Assembly (NCBI GenBank): GCA_035710515.1
Contig: DASTDE010000004.1
Coordinates: 693,508-757,507, forward strand
Length of the DNA: 64,000 bases
Direction of reading: 5' to 3'
From: Candidatus Rubrimentiphilum sp.
GTDB lineage: Bacteria; Vulcanimicrobiota; Vulcanimicrobiia; Vulcanimicrobiales; Vulcanimicrobiaceae
The notes under the pieces are model-generated. The model worked only from the letters and a program-made list of their open reading frames with translations. It made no database searches and was not told where the DNA came from. The position numbers and the translations under genes were made by a program. Each line of letters opens with the position of its first letter. Positions within the stretch are counted from its first letter, which is position 1. Below are positions 41,600 to 50,977 of the stretch, piece after piece.

Positions 41600-43954
41600 T
41601 TACCGTGACACCATCGTATGCAGCTCGACCGCCAGGCCATCGGTCGTGACCGTAACTGCGCCGTTCGCATCCGTGCGATAAACCTGCGCGCCGAGGCGTT
41701 GCAGCGTTTCAAGCGTCTGGGGCGCCGGGTGGCCGAACATATTGTGCCGGCCCACGGATATGATCGCGTAACGTGGATGAACGGCCGCGATGAACGCGGG
41801 CGTGCTGCCGTAGGCGGATCCATGATGTCCGACCTTCAGAACCGTCGATCGTAACCCCACGCCTTCGCTTAAGAATCGCTGCTCTGCTTCGGCGCCGGCG
41901 TCGCCCGTGAAAAGCATGCGGAACGAGCGGTATTGCAAGATGAAGGCGAGCGAGTTGTTATTAATGTCGTTGCGTGTTCCAACCAACATTGGAAGGGATG
42001 GGCCGATAAAGGTCAGCGTGACGCCGTCACTCGTCTGCCAAACCGCGCCGGCGCGCGGATAGACGAGCGGCACATGTTCGCCGCGCGCGAGTGCGAGAGC
42101 GTCGTTATACGCGAAACCGGGATAGCGCTGCCCGCTATCGGCAAATTCGGTAACGCGAAGGGCGCGAAGTACGGGCACAACGCCGCCGGCATGATCACCA
42201 TGTGGGTGCGACAAGATGATTGCGTCAATTGTGCGTACGCCTTCGCGGCGGAGAAACGGGACCACGATTCGTTCGCCGACTCGTTCCGCTGAGGATTCGG
42301 CTCCCCGTCCTTGCTCCAAACGGCCGCCCGCGTCCACCAGCAATGCATGACCGAGCGGCGTGCGGATTACGATCGCATCGGCCTGCCCAACGTCGAGCAC
42401 GGTGATGCGCAAGCGGTAATCGTTTGCGCGTGGCGGCCACGCGACCAAGATCGCGCCGAAAAGAAAAAGTGCCGGCGCCGCGGTCCGAGACTCTTTCTTC
42501 CAAAGAAGAACGGCTGCGACCAAGAGACAGTCATAGACCGCAATGCTCCACGGCGGCGGCGGCATGGCTGCCAGCGACGCGCCCGGCAACGACGCGATCG
42601 AGTGAACGACGGCGACGATCCAGGCTAACAGCCAACCATTGAGATTGGCGGCGGCTTGCGCGAGCGGCGGCAGCGGCGCGAATGCGAGTTGCAGCGCTCC
42701 CAGGATCATCGTTGCGCCGACGCACGGTACGACGGCCGCATTTGCAAATACGGCATATGGCGCGAAGAACAAAAAGATCGAGGCGGTCAGCGGCCACGTG
42801 CCGAGTTGCGTCGCCAGCGTTAACGCAAGCGCTTCGCGCAGACGAGCCGGCAACGCCGAGCATCGCTCGAGTTGGGCGTCGATCGAATCCGCGCAGAGCA
42901 GAATCGCGCCCACGCACGAAAACGACAGCGCGAACGAAGCGCTCGAAATCGCCTGCGGATCCATAAGCGCTATCGCCAGCAGCGCCCCGCCGTACATGCT
43001 CCAGGCGCGCGCCGCGCGACCGAAACCGTACGCCGTCAAGGCGACCGAGATCATCGTCGCCGCGCGCAGCGCCGGCAGATGCGCGCCGCTAAAAACCGCG
43101 TAACTCCAGATCGCGGCGATCGCAAGTCCACAGGCGAGCCCGCGCGGGACGGTGGACGCGCGCAGCAGAGCCAAAACCAATGCGGCGACGACTCCCAGAT
43201 GCAAACCCGCCGTCACGAGCACGTGCACCGTCCCGGTCTCTTGAAATTCGCTGCGCAGTTCCGGCGGCAGCGACGCGCGTTCGCCCCACAGTTCGCCCGC
43301 CAGAATTGTCGCCGACGGCTCCGGCAGGCGCAAACGCAACTGCTCGAGCGCCCAGGCGTGCGCACGTGCGAGAACGAGATCCAAACTCAACGGCCCGTCC
43401 GGCAGCATCCGCAGGACGCGCGCGCCGCTGACGCGTGCTGAAATACCGCGCTCCAGTTGAATCGCCCGTTCGTCCGGTTCGCCCGGATTGCGCGGCGCAT
43501 CGAACGCTTCGATCCGTCCGCGCACGAGTATGCGCGTTCCGGCCCGCGGCACGGCGCCGCGACTCGAGACGGCAAGCTTTACGCCGTCATCCGTTGCGCA
43601 GGTGTAGGAAGCGTTTCCGTTTTCGACCGCGGCGTCGCTCAGAATCGTGCACGCGAGGCGCGCCGTGTGTTCTTTAAAGGAAGGAGCCGGTAACGCGGCA
43701 TGCCAGAGTGCGCTTGCGCCGCCCGCGACCAGGGCGAGTGCGGCGGCCGCGCGAAGCCGCCCAAGCTCCGCACGAGTCATCGCAAGCCAGACGCACAACG
43801 CGACGCTCGCGCAGAGTACCAAGAGGCGCACATCGGATCCAAGGGGTTGTGTGGCCGCTGCCCCAAGGGCAGCTGCGGCGCCCAGGAGCAGCAGCGGGGA
43901 GCGTGCCACATAACGCAACTGCGACGAGCGGCAAAGAATTAAAGGAGCTTGCAT
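41600..43954 (-). CDS. comEC: DNA uptake channel ComEC
   Basis: A 784-residue competence protein that moves single-stranded DNA across the inner membrane. N-terminal hydrophobic segments and an OB-like domain (about 20-190) are followed by the competence domain of multiple membrane segments (about 190-470; GELWGERASLPPELRSEF then HVLVTAGLHLG) and a C-terminal metallo-beta-lactamase domain with HPHGDHAGG near residue 583 and GDAGAEAE. The start is uncertain: the ATG at 43954 overlaps head-to-head the epimerase ATG; a GTG about 45 bases downstream also fits. The last 54 bp recur at 39503-39556. Confidence 0.92.
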   Translation of the reverse strand: MQAPLILCRSSQLRYVARSPLLLLGAAAALGAAATQPLGSDVRLLVLCASVALCVWLAMTRAELGRLRAAAALALVAGGASALWHAALPAPSFKEHTARLACTILSDAAVENGNASYTCATDDGVKLAVSSRGAVPRAGTRILVRGRIEAFDAPRNPGEPDERAIQLERGISARVSGARVLRMLPDGPLSLDLVLARAHAWALEQLRLRLPEPSATILAGELWGERASLPPELRSEFQETGTVHVLVTAGLHLGVVAALVLALLRASTVPRGLACGLAIAAIWSYAVFSGAHLPALRAATMISVALTAYGFGRAARAWSMYGGALLAIALMDPQAISSASFALSFSCVGAILLCADSIDAQLERCSALPARLREALALTLATQLGTWPLTASIFLFFAPYAVFANAAVVPCVGATMILGALQLAFAPLPPLAQAAANLNGWLLAWIVAVVHSIASLPGASLAAMPPPPWSIAVYDCLLVAAVLLWKKESRTAAPALFLFGAILVAWPPRANDYRLRITVLDVGQADAIVIRTPLGHALLVDAGGRLEQGRGAESSAERVGERIVVPFLRREGVRTIDAIILSHPHGDHAGGVVPVLRALRVTEFADSGQRYPGFAYNDALALARGEHVPLVYPRAGAVWQTSDGVTLTFIGPSLPMLVGTRNDINNNSLAFILQYRSFRMLFTGDAGAEAEQRFLSEGVGLRSTVLKVGHHGSAYGSTPAFIAAVHPRYAIISVGRHNMFGHPAPQTLETLQRLGAQVYRTDANGAVTVTTDGLAVELHTMVSR
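41610..41663. repeat. Direct repeat unit at the comEC 3' end
   Basis: 54 bp matching 39503-39556 at 50 positions, same orientation, 2107 bp apart. Together they flank the BNR gene. Confidence 0.85.
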
Positions 43955-44891
43955 GCGCATCATGGTCACCGGCGGGGCCGGATTCATCGGCTCGCACGTC
44001 GCCGACGCGTACTTGGCCGCCGGCCACGAAGTGCTGGTGCTCGACGCGCTGTGGGAACACGGCGGCGGACGCCGCCAAAACGTGCCGCAGCGCGCGCTCT
44101 TCGTACACATGGACATCCGCGACGAAGGCCTCACGCGTATCTTTCAAGAGTTTAAACCGGACGTCGTCAGCCACCACGCGGCTCAAGCCAGCGTCGCGAT
44201 CGGCTCGCGCGATCCGATCTACGACGCGCAAGTGAACGTCGTGGGTTTGCTCAACGTCTTGGAAAACTCGGTCCGAAACGGAGTACAGAAGATCATCTAT
44301 GCGTCCAGCGGCGCGACCTTCGGCACGCCGGAGCGTCTGCCGATGAACGAGCGCACGCCGCAGCATCCCGAGTCGCCGTACGGCATCACGAAAATGGTCG
44401 GCGAACACTACCTGCGTTTCTATCAGAAGGAGCGCGGGCTGGACTTTACCTCGCTGCGCTACGGAAATGTCTATGGACCGCGCCAAGATCCGAACGGCGA
44501 AGCCGGCGTAATTGCGATTTTCATCGCGAAGTTCTTGACGAAACAGGAAGTGCGCATCGACTGGGACGGCGATCAAACGCGCGACTATGTCTACGTGCGC
44601 GACGTTGCGGACATTAATCTCGCCGCACTCGAAGGAGGCTCCGGCGGGATGTACTGCGTTGGGACGAACCACCGCACCAGCGTCAACGACATTTACAAGA
44701 CGCTGTGCAAAGTGTCGGGATTTGAGCCGCCGGTCGTGCACGCGCCCAAACGGCCGGGCGACGCGCGTGACGCACAGTTCGATTGCGCATTAGCCAAAAA
44801 AGAACTAGGGTGGGTGCCGCGCGTGCAGCTGCGCGACGGAATCAGTGAGACCTACGAGTTCTTTAAGGATGCGCTGCCGGTAGCGCGGTGA
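43953..44891 (+). CDS. NAD-dependent epimerase/dehydratase (GalE-like)
   Basis: A 312-residue extended short-chain dehydrogenase acting on nucleotide sugars. GGAGFIGSH binds NAD; the catalytic Tyr-Lys pair is in SPYGITKMVGEHY with Ser in YASSGATFG; RYGNVYGPRQDP is the substrate loop. This set is typical of UDP-glucose 4-epimerase-like enzymes, but the exact sugar is not certain. AAAGGAG before the ATG at 43953 is a good ribosome-binding site. It is coupled to the methyltransferase by GTGA. Confidence 0.85.
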   Translation: MRIMVTGGAGFIGSHVADAYLAAGHEVLVLDALWEHGGGRRQNVPQRALFVHMDIRDEGLTRIFQEFKPDVVSHHAAQASVAIGSRDPIYDAQVNVVGLLNVLENSVRNGVQKIIYASSGATFGTPERLPMNERTPQHPESPYGITKMVGEHYLRFYQKERGLDFTSLRYGNVYGPRQDPNGEAGVIAIFIAKFLTKQEVRIDWDGDQTRDYVYVRDVADINLAALEGGSGGMYCVGTNHRTSVNDIYKTLCKVSGFEPPVVHAPKRPGDARDAQFDCALAKKELGWVPRVQLRDGISETYEFFKDALPVAR

Positions 44892-45970
44892 AGCTTCCGC
44901 TCGCGCTGGTGCGCGCGGCTACTCCGTTGTTCGTGTGGGCGTCGTCCGTTCGGCGGCGCGTGCTGCCGCCGCAGTTCGCTATCCTGGAACTGGCAACCGG
45001 AATATGGCCCGCACTCGCCCTGCGTGCGATAGTGAAAGTGGGCATTCCGGATCGCCTTGCACGCGGCGCGGCGACTCCCGCGGAGCTCGCGCGCGATCTC
45101 GGGTTGCACGAAGGCAGCGTGCGGCGCATCCTAAAGTTGTTGTCCGGCTACGACATCGTGCGCGAGTTGCGCGACGGACGTTTTGAGTTGACGCGAATCG
45201 GACGCTACGCTGCGAGCCGGACGCCGGGAAACGTCGCGGATTTTGTGCGCTACGTCGGCGAGCCGTGGCATTTAGGACCCTGGGGACGGCTGGAAGAAAC
45301 GCTGCGCACCGGCATGCCGGCGTTTGAGATCGTGCACGGCAGCGGATTCTTTGAATATGCAAGCGCGCATCCCGAAATGGGCGAGCTCTTCGACAACGCG
45401 ATGGCGTCCGTTGCGCCGCTGCACGCGCAAGCCGTGGCCGACGCCTACGATTTTTCGCACGCGTCGCCCATCGCCGACATCGGCGGCGGCTCCGGATTGG
45501 TGCTTGGCGCGATTCTACGAGCGTTTCCGGGCGCGGACGGCATACTGTTCGACCTCCCCGGCGCGCTGAAGCTGGCCGAGCGATCGCTGGGGCCCGAGCA
45601 GGCTCGCATTCGTTTCGAAGCCGGCGATTTTTTCGAACGCGCTCCGCAGGGCGCCAAGACATTTGTGCTGGCGCATATCTTGCACGATTGGGATGACATC
45701 AAAGCGCTGAAGATTTTGCAGAACGTCCGGAAAGTGATGCCTGCGGACGGCCGCGTCCTTATTGTTGAAGCGCTGCTCCTCGACGAGCCGAACCGTTGGA
45801 GCGCGGCGAATGTCACCGACGCGCAAATGCTGACGATGCTGCGCGGCCGCGAACGCACTGCGGCGGAATATGGGGCATTGCTGGCTCAAGCCGGTCTGAA
45901 GCTGACGCGTGTCATTCCAACTACGGCAGCTGAGTCGATTGTTGAGGCGTGCCCTTCGTCACCTGCCTAA
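44888..45970 (+). CDS. CrtF/caffeate-type O-methyltransferase
   Basis: A 360-residue class I SAM methyltransferase of the plant/carotenoid O-methyltransferase type. An N-terminal winged-helix dimerisation domain (about 25-110, LARDLGLHEGSVRRILKLL) precedes the Rossmann core with ADIGGGSGLVLGAIL, GDFFE and HILHDWDD carrying the catalytic His. Family members methylate hydroxyneurosporene, polyketides and phenolics; the substrate is unknown. GTG start within the epimerase stop. Pairing with a sugar epimerase suggests a glycosylated or methylated product. Confidence 0.8.
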   Translation: MKLPLALVRAATPLFVWASSVRRRVLPPQFAILELATGIWPALALRAIVKVGIPDRLARGAATPAELARDLGLHEGSVRRILKLLSGYDIVRELRDGRFELTRIGRYAASRTPGNVADFVRYVGEPWHLGPWGRLEETLRTGMPAFEIVHGSGFFEYASAHPEMGELFDNAMASVAPLHAQAVADAYDFSHASPIADIGGGSGLVLGAILRAFPGADGILFDLPGALKLAERSLGPEQARIRFEAGDFFERAPQGAKTFVLAHILHDWDDIKALKILQNVRKVMPADGRVLIVEALLLDEPNRWSAANVTDAQMLTMLRGRERTAAEYGALLAQAGLKLTRVIPTTAAESIVEACPSSPA

Positions 45971-45978
45971 CGGGCGCT

Positions 45979-46009
45979 GCTCAGGACTCCGGCGCTTAGC
46001 GCCTCCGGC
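45979..46009. repeat. Repeat/hairpin between convergent genes
   Basis: GCTCAGGACTCCGGCGCTTA and onward, matching the 32856-32886 stretch at most positions and containing GGCGC-TTA-GCGCC. It lies between the methyltransferase stop and the leuS stop and could act as a bidirectional hairpin terminator, but no T-run is present. Confidence 0.55.
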
Positions 46010-46019
46010 TAGCTTCTGA

Positions 46020-48485
46020 TCAGGCGACGATGTTGAGTAGCTTGTCCGCGACGAATATGCGTTTGCGAACTTCTTTACCGTCGAGCTGAGCTTGAACCGG
46101 CGCCTGCTCTAGGGCCAGCGCGAAGGCTTCGTCCTTGCTGATTCCCGGAGCGACTTCCAACCGCGCGCGGATCTTGCCGTTCACTTGCACGACCAGTGTA
46201 ATCGTTTCGAGCGCCATCGCGCTTTCGTTGGGTTCGAAATACCGCTCCAAATGCACCGACGTAGTGTGCCCCATGCGCTCCCAGAGCTCGTCGGCCAGAT
46301 GCGGCGCAAAGGGCGCCATGATGAGCGGCAGCGCGCGCACGGCGTAGGCAACCAGCGGCGATTCAGGCGCCTCCTGCTCGAGCGCCGTCAGCGCGTTGAC
46401 GTATTCGTCCAGTTTGGCGATCGTCGTATTATAATGAAAGCGGCGCGACAGCGTTTCGTCTACTGCGGACTTCGCCGCCACGTGCACCGCGCGCAGTAGC
46501 ACTTTTTCTTCGGCGCTCTGCGCATCCGGAAGGTCGCCCACGTTCGCTTCTTTCGCGCGGTCCAGGAAGGGTTCGCACGCGCGCCACACGCGATTGACAA
46601 AACGCACGCGGCCGTTGATGCCCTCGTCAGTCCAGTCGCTCGTATCTTCAGGCGGCGTGACGTACAGCAGAAACAGGCGCATGGCGTCGACGCCGCGCTT
46701 GTCGACGACTTCGTCGATGCCGATCACGTTGCCGCGCGACTTGCTCATCTTCTCGCCGTTGTACAGCACGAAGCCTTGATGGAAGAGGCGCGTGATCGGC
46801 TCGTCGGCGCCGCTCACCCAGCCGCGATCGTGAAAGAACTTGTAGAAGAAGCGCGAGTACAGCAAGTGCAGCACGGCGTGCTCGGCGCCGCCGATGTATT
46901 GATCGATCGGCATCCAGTAGTTCGCTTTGGCCGGATCCCAGGGCGCGCGGTCGTTGTGCGGGTCGAGATAGCGCAGATAGTACCATGATGATTCGAAGAA
47001 CGTGTCCATCGTATCGCTCTCGCGCTTGGCGGGACCGCCGCATTTCGGGCACGTCGTGTTGCTGAAAGTTGGATCGTTGGCGAGCGGCGATCCCTCGCCG
47101 GTAATCGGCACGTCCGCCGGCAGCAATACGGGCAGCTGATCGTCCGGCACAGGCTGTTCGCCGCACTTTTCGCAGTAGACGATCGGAATCGGCGTGCCCC
47201 AATAGCGCTGTCGCGAGACCAGCCAATCGCGAATGCGGAAGTTCACCTTCGGCTCGCCGGCGCCAATCGTCACGAGCCGCTCAGCGATGGCTTTGCGGGC
47301 GCGTTCGCTCGACATGCCGGTGAAATCGCCGCTCGCAACGAGGCGGCCGTCTTCCAAATAGGATTCCGTCAACGGCGCTTGCAGATCGGAACCCGGCGGC
47401 GCGACGACCTGCGCTACCGGCAGTCCGTGTTTGCGCGCAAATTCAAAGTCGCGCTGGTCGTGTCCGGGCACGCCCATCACCGCGCCCGTGCCGTACTCCG
47501 CGAGCACGTAGTTCGTCACCCAAATCGGCACACGCTCGTGCGAGAGCGGATTGATGGCAAAGGCTCCGGTGAAAACGCCCTGCTTTTCCATCAAACTCGT
47601 CCGCTCGAGTTCCGACTTGGAGCGAAGACCTTGCGTGAACTGCTCGACGGTCGCGCGCTGTTTCTTCGTGACGATCTTCGGCACCGCCGGGTGCTCGGGC
47701 GCTACGGCGAGATACGTCACGCCGAAGAGCGTGTCAAGCCGCGTCGTAAACACAGCGATCCGTTCGTCGGAGTTTTCGACGGCGAACGCGAACTGCGCGC
47801 CCTCGCTGCGCCCGATCCAGTTGCGCTGCATCGTGCGCGTGCGCTCCGGCCATCCCTCCAGCTTCTCGAGATCGTTCAGCAGGCGTTCCGCATAATCGGT
47901 GATCTTCAAGAACCACTGCGAGAGGTTGCGCCGCTCGACCAAGGTTTCGCAGCGCCAGCAGCGTCCGTCGATGACCTGCTCGTTGGCCAGCACGGTGCGA
48001 TCGTGCGGACACCAGTTGACGGGCGCTTCGCGTTTATACGCCAGGCCGTGCTCGTACAGCCGCAAGAATAGCCATTGATTCCAGCGGTAGTACTCGGGAT
48101 CGCAGGTGGCAATTTCGCGCGACCAGTCGTAACTGGTACCGATCAAGCGTACTTGGCGCTCCATGTTAACGATATTGGCGTGCGTCCACTTCGACGGGTC
48201 GGCTCCGCGCGCAATTGCCGCATTCTCCGCGGGCAAGCCGAAGGCGTCCCAGCCCATCGGGTGGATGACGTTGTAATCGAGCATACGCATCATGCGTGCG
48301 ATCGAATCGCCGAGCGTATAATTCTTCGCGTGTCCGATGTGCAGATCGCCCGACGGGTACGGAAGCATGACGAGCACGTAGTATTTTTGACGCGCGGGAT
48401 CTTCGCGCGCGCGAAAGATGCCCTGCTCCTCCCAGCGCTGCTGCCACTTGCGTTCGACGGATCGAAAATCGTACGGTTCGGCCAT
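46020..48485 (-). CDS. leuS: Leucyl-tRNA synthetase
   Basis: An 821-residue class I synthetase. PSGDLHIGHAKNY (HIGH, about residues 45-57) and GEKMSKSRGN (KMSKS, about 578) are intact; a large CP1 editing insertion lies between, with paired CxxC knuckles (VNWCPHDRTV, RCWRCE and CPKCGG). The ATG at 48485 (MAEPYDFRSVE) is chosen; upstream frame is shadow over the comEA start. It is divergent from comEA by 63 bases. Confidence 0.96.
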   Translation of the reverse strand: MAEPYDFRSVERKWQQRWEEQGIFRAREDPARQKYYVLVMLPYPSGDLHIGHAKNYTLGDSIARMMRMLDYNVIHPMGWDAFGLPAENAAIARGADPSKWTHANIVNMERQVRLIGTSYDWSREIATCDPEYYRWNQWLFLRLYEHGLAYKREAPVNWCPHDRTVLANEQVIDGRCWRCETLVERRNLSQWFLKITDYAERLLNDLEKLEGWPERTRTMQRNWIGRSEGAQFAFAVENSDERIAVFTTRLDTLFGVTYLAVAPEHPAVPKIVTKKQRATVEQFTQGLRSKSELERTSLMEKQGVFTGAFAINPLSHERVPIWVTNYVLAEYGTGAVMGVPGHDQRDFEFARKHGLPVAQVVAPPGSDLQAPLTESYLEDGRLVASGDFTGMSSERARKAIAERLVTIGAGEPKVNFRIRDWLVSRQRYWGTPIPIVYCEKCGEQPVPDDQLPVLLPADVPITGEGSPLANDPTFSNTTCPKCGGPAKRESDTMDTFFESSWYYLRYLDPHNDRAPWDPAKANYWMPIDQYIGGAEHAVLHLLYSRFFYKFFHDRGWVSGADEPITRLFHQGFVLYNGEKMSKSRGNVIGIDEVVDKRGVDAMRLFLLYVTPPEDTSDWTDEGINGRVRFVNRVWRACEPFLDRAKEANVGDLPDAQSAEEKVLLRAVHVAAKSAVDETLSRRFHYNTTIAKLDEYVNALTALEQEAPESPLVAYAVRALPLIMAPFAPHLADELWERMGHTTSVHLERYFEPNESAMALETITLVVQVNGKIRARLEVAPGISKDEAFALALEQAPVQAQLDGKEVRKRIFVADKLLNIVA

Positions 48486-48548
48486 CGGAAAGGCTCTTAT
48501 AGAGCCGCCGAGCGCACCAACCCTTTCCATCCGCGCCCGATCGCGTGA

Positions 48549-49154
48549 ATGTGCGGTGTGAAAGCTTGGGCGATCCTCGCGGCGGGCGCGATCCTGGTGG
48601 GGCTCGCGTTTCTGCATCCGGCGCCCGCGCCGGTGGCGGCGATCGCGCCGGTCCGGCCGGCAGCTGCACCCGCGACGGCTCACCCGCACCCGGCTGCGAC
48701 GCTGCTCGTTGTGTATCTTGCAGGCGAGCTGCGCCGGCCCGGTCTGTACCGCGTCCGGTCCGGCTCGCGCGCGAACGATGCCGTTTTGCAAGCCGGCGGG
48801 TTTCTCTCACAAGCCGATGCCGCGGCGGTCAATCTCGCGCAGCCGGTCCAAGACGGCGAAGAGATTCGCGTTCCCAAGCTGGGTGAGTGTTCGAGCGCCG
48901 CGAAGAAACGCGCACCTCGCGCCAAGCGAGCGCGCGCACGCGCCCCGGACATTCCTCTTGCAAGCATCGATCTGAATGCGGCTGATGCGGCCGACTTGGC
49001 GCGTCTGCCCGGACTGGGTGAAACGCTGGCGGCGCGCATCGTCGCGTATCGTTCGCAGAACGGCGCGTTTGCGTCGGTGGACGAACTTGCGGACGTCTCC
49101 GGCATGACGCAGCGGCGCATTGATGCGATTGCGCAGTACGTCATTGTAAAGTAG
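48549..49154 (+). CDS. comEA: Competence protein ComEA
   Basis: A 201-residue exported DNA-binding protein. N-terminal signal/anchor (about 5-25), a Pro/Ala-rich spacer, a SLBB domain (VVYLAGELRRPGLYRV, NDAVLQAGGF), a basic linker, then a C-terminal double helix-hairpin-helix (IDLNAADAADLARLPGLGE and VDELADVSGM). It binds incoming duplex DNA for ComEC. The ATG at 48549 is used. Confidence 0.92.
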   Translation: MCGVKAWAILAAGAILVGLAFLHPAPAPVAAIAPVRPAAAPATAHPHPAATLLVVYLAGELRRPGLYRVRSGSRANDAVLQAGGFLSQADAAAVNLAQPVQDGEEIRVPKLGECSSAAKKRAPRAKRARARAPDIPLASIDLNAADAADLARLPGLGETLAARIVAYRSQNGAFASVDELADVSGMTQRRIDAIAQYVIVK

Positions 49155-49189
49155 CAAGAGAGCACTACTCCGCAGCGAACGCCGAAACG

Positions 49190-50959
49190 ATGGAGCGCGC
49201 GCTGCCGCCGCGAGAGACGTTGCCGGCGGTTATCCGGCGGGCCTTGTCATATCCGCGCGACGCGGCGCTGTCGGAACGCGTGGACGGCGTGTGGACAGCA
49301 ACGTCGTCGCAGCGGTTGCTCGAACGGGTCGAGAATCTCGCATGCGCGATTCGCGCGAGCGGATTGCAGAGCGGCGATCGCGTTGCGCTGATGGCGAAAA
49401 ATTGCGTTGACTGGATAGTCGCGGATTTCGCAATACTCTTCGCCGGCTGCGTGGTCGTGCCGATCTTTCCGACGCAGGCGCCGGACCAGGTTGCCTATAT
49501 CTTGCGTGACTCCGAGGCGAAACTCGTTTTCGTCGATACGCCCCAAGCCGCGCAGACCGTCCGAGCGTTAACCGATGTCCCGGTTACGATCTTTCAAAGC
49601 GCGGGCGCTGATTCGCTCGAGGCGCTGGAGACGCAAGGCGCGCAAGCTCGCGCGAGCAACGAGAATCAGCCGGCCGAGTGGGAACGCGCGTTAAACCCGG
49701 ACGATATGGCCGTGCTGATCTACACCTCGGGCACCACCGGCGAGCCTAAGGGCGTGATGCTCTCGCATTACAACATCGCATTCAATATGGAGTCGTCGTT
49801 CAGCTACGCGTTCGATCTGCTGCCGAAGGGCTCCGACGTGCTCTCCGTCCTGCCGTTCTCACACATCTACGAGCACACGATCCTGTACGGTTACATGACG
49901 CGGCGCATGCGCCATCACATTGCGCGCGACGCCGAAAACCTGTTGGCAGATCTGCGCGACGTGCGTCCGGTAACGATGACGGCGGTGCCGCGCCTTTTCG
50001 AACGCGTGATCGCGCGCATCATCGGCGTCGCTAAAGAAGAAGGCGGGCTGCGCGCCAAACTCGTGCCGTGGGCGCTCGGCATCGGGCGCGACTACATGAG
50101 CGCGCGAACGCGCGGCGTGCGCCCCAGCGCCGCACTATCGCTGCAATACCGGATCGCGCATATGCTGGTGCTGCGCAAAATTCGTCCACGGCTCGGCTTG
50201 GACCGGCTGGTGTATTTCGTCAGCGGCTCCGCGCCGCTGCATTTCGACGTGGCGATGACGATGCTCGGCTGCGGGATTCCAATTGTCGAAGGATATGGTC
50301 CGACGGAATGCTCGCCGGTCGTTTCAGTAAACACGCTGCCTGAAAACCGGTACGGCACGGTCGGCAGAGCGATTCCGGGTGTAGAGATTGCGATTGCGCC
50401 CGACGGAGAAATCTTGGTGGGGGGACCCGGCGTGATGCTCGGCTACTATAAGAAGGAAACCGCGTCCGCGCAAGCGTTACGCGACGGCTGGTACCACACC
50501 GGCGACGTCGGCCAAGTGGATGCGGATGGTTTTCTGCGGATAACCGATCGCAAGAACGAGCTGTTCAAGACGTCGGGCGGCAAGTTCATCGCGCCGGCGC
50601 GCGTGGAGTCGGCGATCAAGCGGTCCATCTACGTCAACCAGGCGTTTATCTTGGGGGAGGGGCGGGCGCATCCGGTCGGGTTAATTTCTCCGAACTGGCA
50701 GTTGGTGCGCAGCGAACTCGGCATCGCGAACGATGTCGCCGCCGGAGTTCTGGCCGAGCGCGACGACGTGGTCGCATTCATGACGAAGCAAGTGCGCGAG
50801 AACACGGCGGACCTGGCGCCTTTCGAGCAAGTGCGCCGTATCGCGCTTCTGCCGCGCGACCTGACGATAGAAGACGGCGAGCTCTCGCCGACGCTCAAAG
50901 TCAGGCGGCGGATCGTCGAGCAGCGCTACGCCGCACCCATAGGACGACTCTACACCTAA
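49190..50959 (+). CDS. Long-chain acyl-CoA synthetase (AMP-forming)
   Basis: A 589-residue ANL-superfamily enzyme that activates fatty acids to acyl-CoA. The AMP-binding signature IYTSGTTGEPKG is at about 177; EGYGPTECSPVV, the hinge WYHTGDVGQVDADGFLRITDRKNE and SGGKFIAP are all present. The length and sequence type match the FAA1/FadD15-like group rather than acetyl-CoA synthetase. It follows comEA by 35 bases and precedes the S10 peptidases by 18. Confidence 0.93.
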   Translation: MERALPPRETLPAVIRRALSYPRDAALSERVDGVWTATSSQRLLERVENLACAIRASGLQSGDRVALMAKNCVDWIVADFAILFAGCVVVPIFPTQAPDQVAYILRDSEAKLVFVDTPQAAQTVRALTDVPVTIFQSAGADSLEALETQGAQARASNENQPAEWERALNPDDMAVLIYTSGTTGEPKGVMLSHYNIAFNMESSFSYAFDLLPKGSDVLSVLPFSHIYEHTILYGYMTRRMRHHIARDAENLLADLRDVRPVTMTAVPRLFERVIARIIGVAKEEGGLRAKLVPWALGIGRDYMSARTRGVRPSAALSLQYRIAHMLVLRKIRPRLGLDRLVYFVSGSAPLHFDVAMTMLGCGIPIVEGYGPTECSPVVSVNTLPENRYGTVGRAIPGVEIAIAPDGEILVGGPGVMLGYYKKETASAQALRDGWYHTGDVGQVDADGFLRITDRKNELFKTSGGKFIAPARVESAIKRSIYVNQAFILGEGRAHPVGLISPNWQLVRSELGIANDVAAGVLAERDDVVAFMTKQVRENTADLAPFEQVRRIALLPRDLTIEDGELSPTLKVRRRIVEQRYAAPIGRLYT

Positions 50960-50977
50960 GCGAATAGGTAGGGCGCA

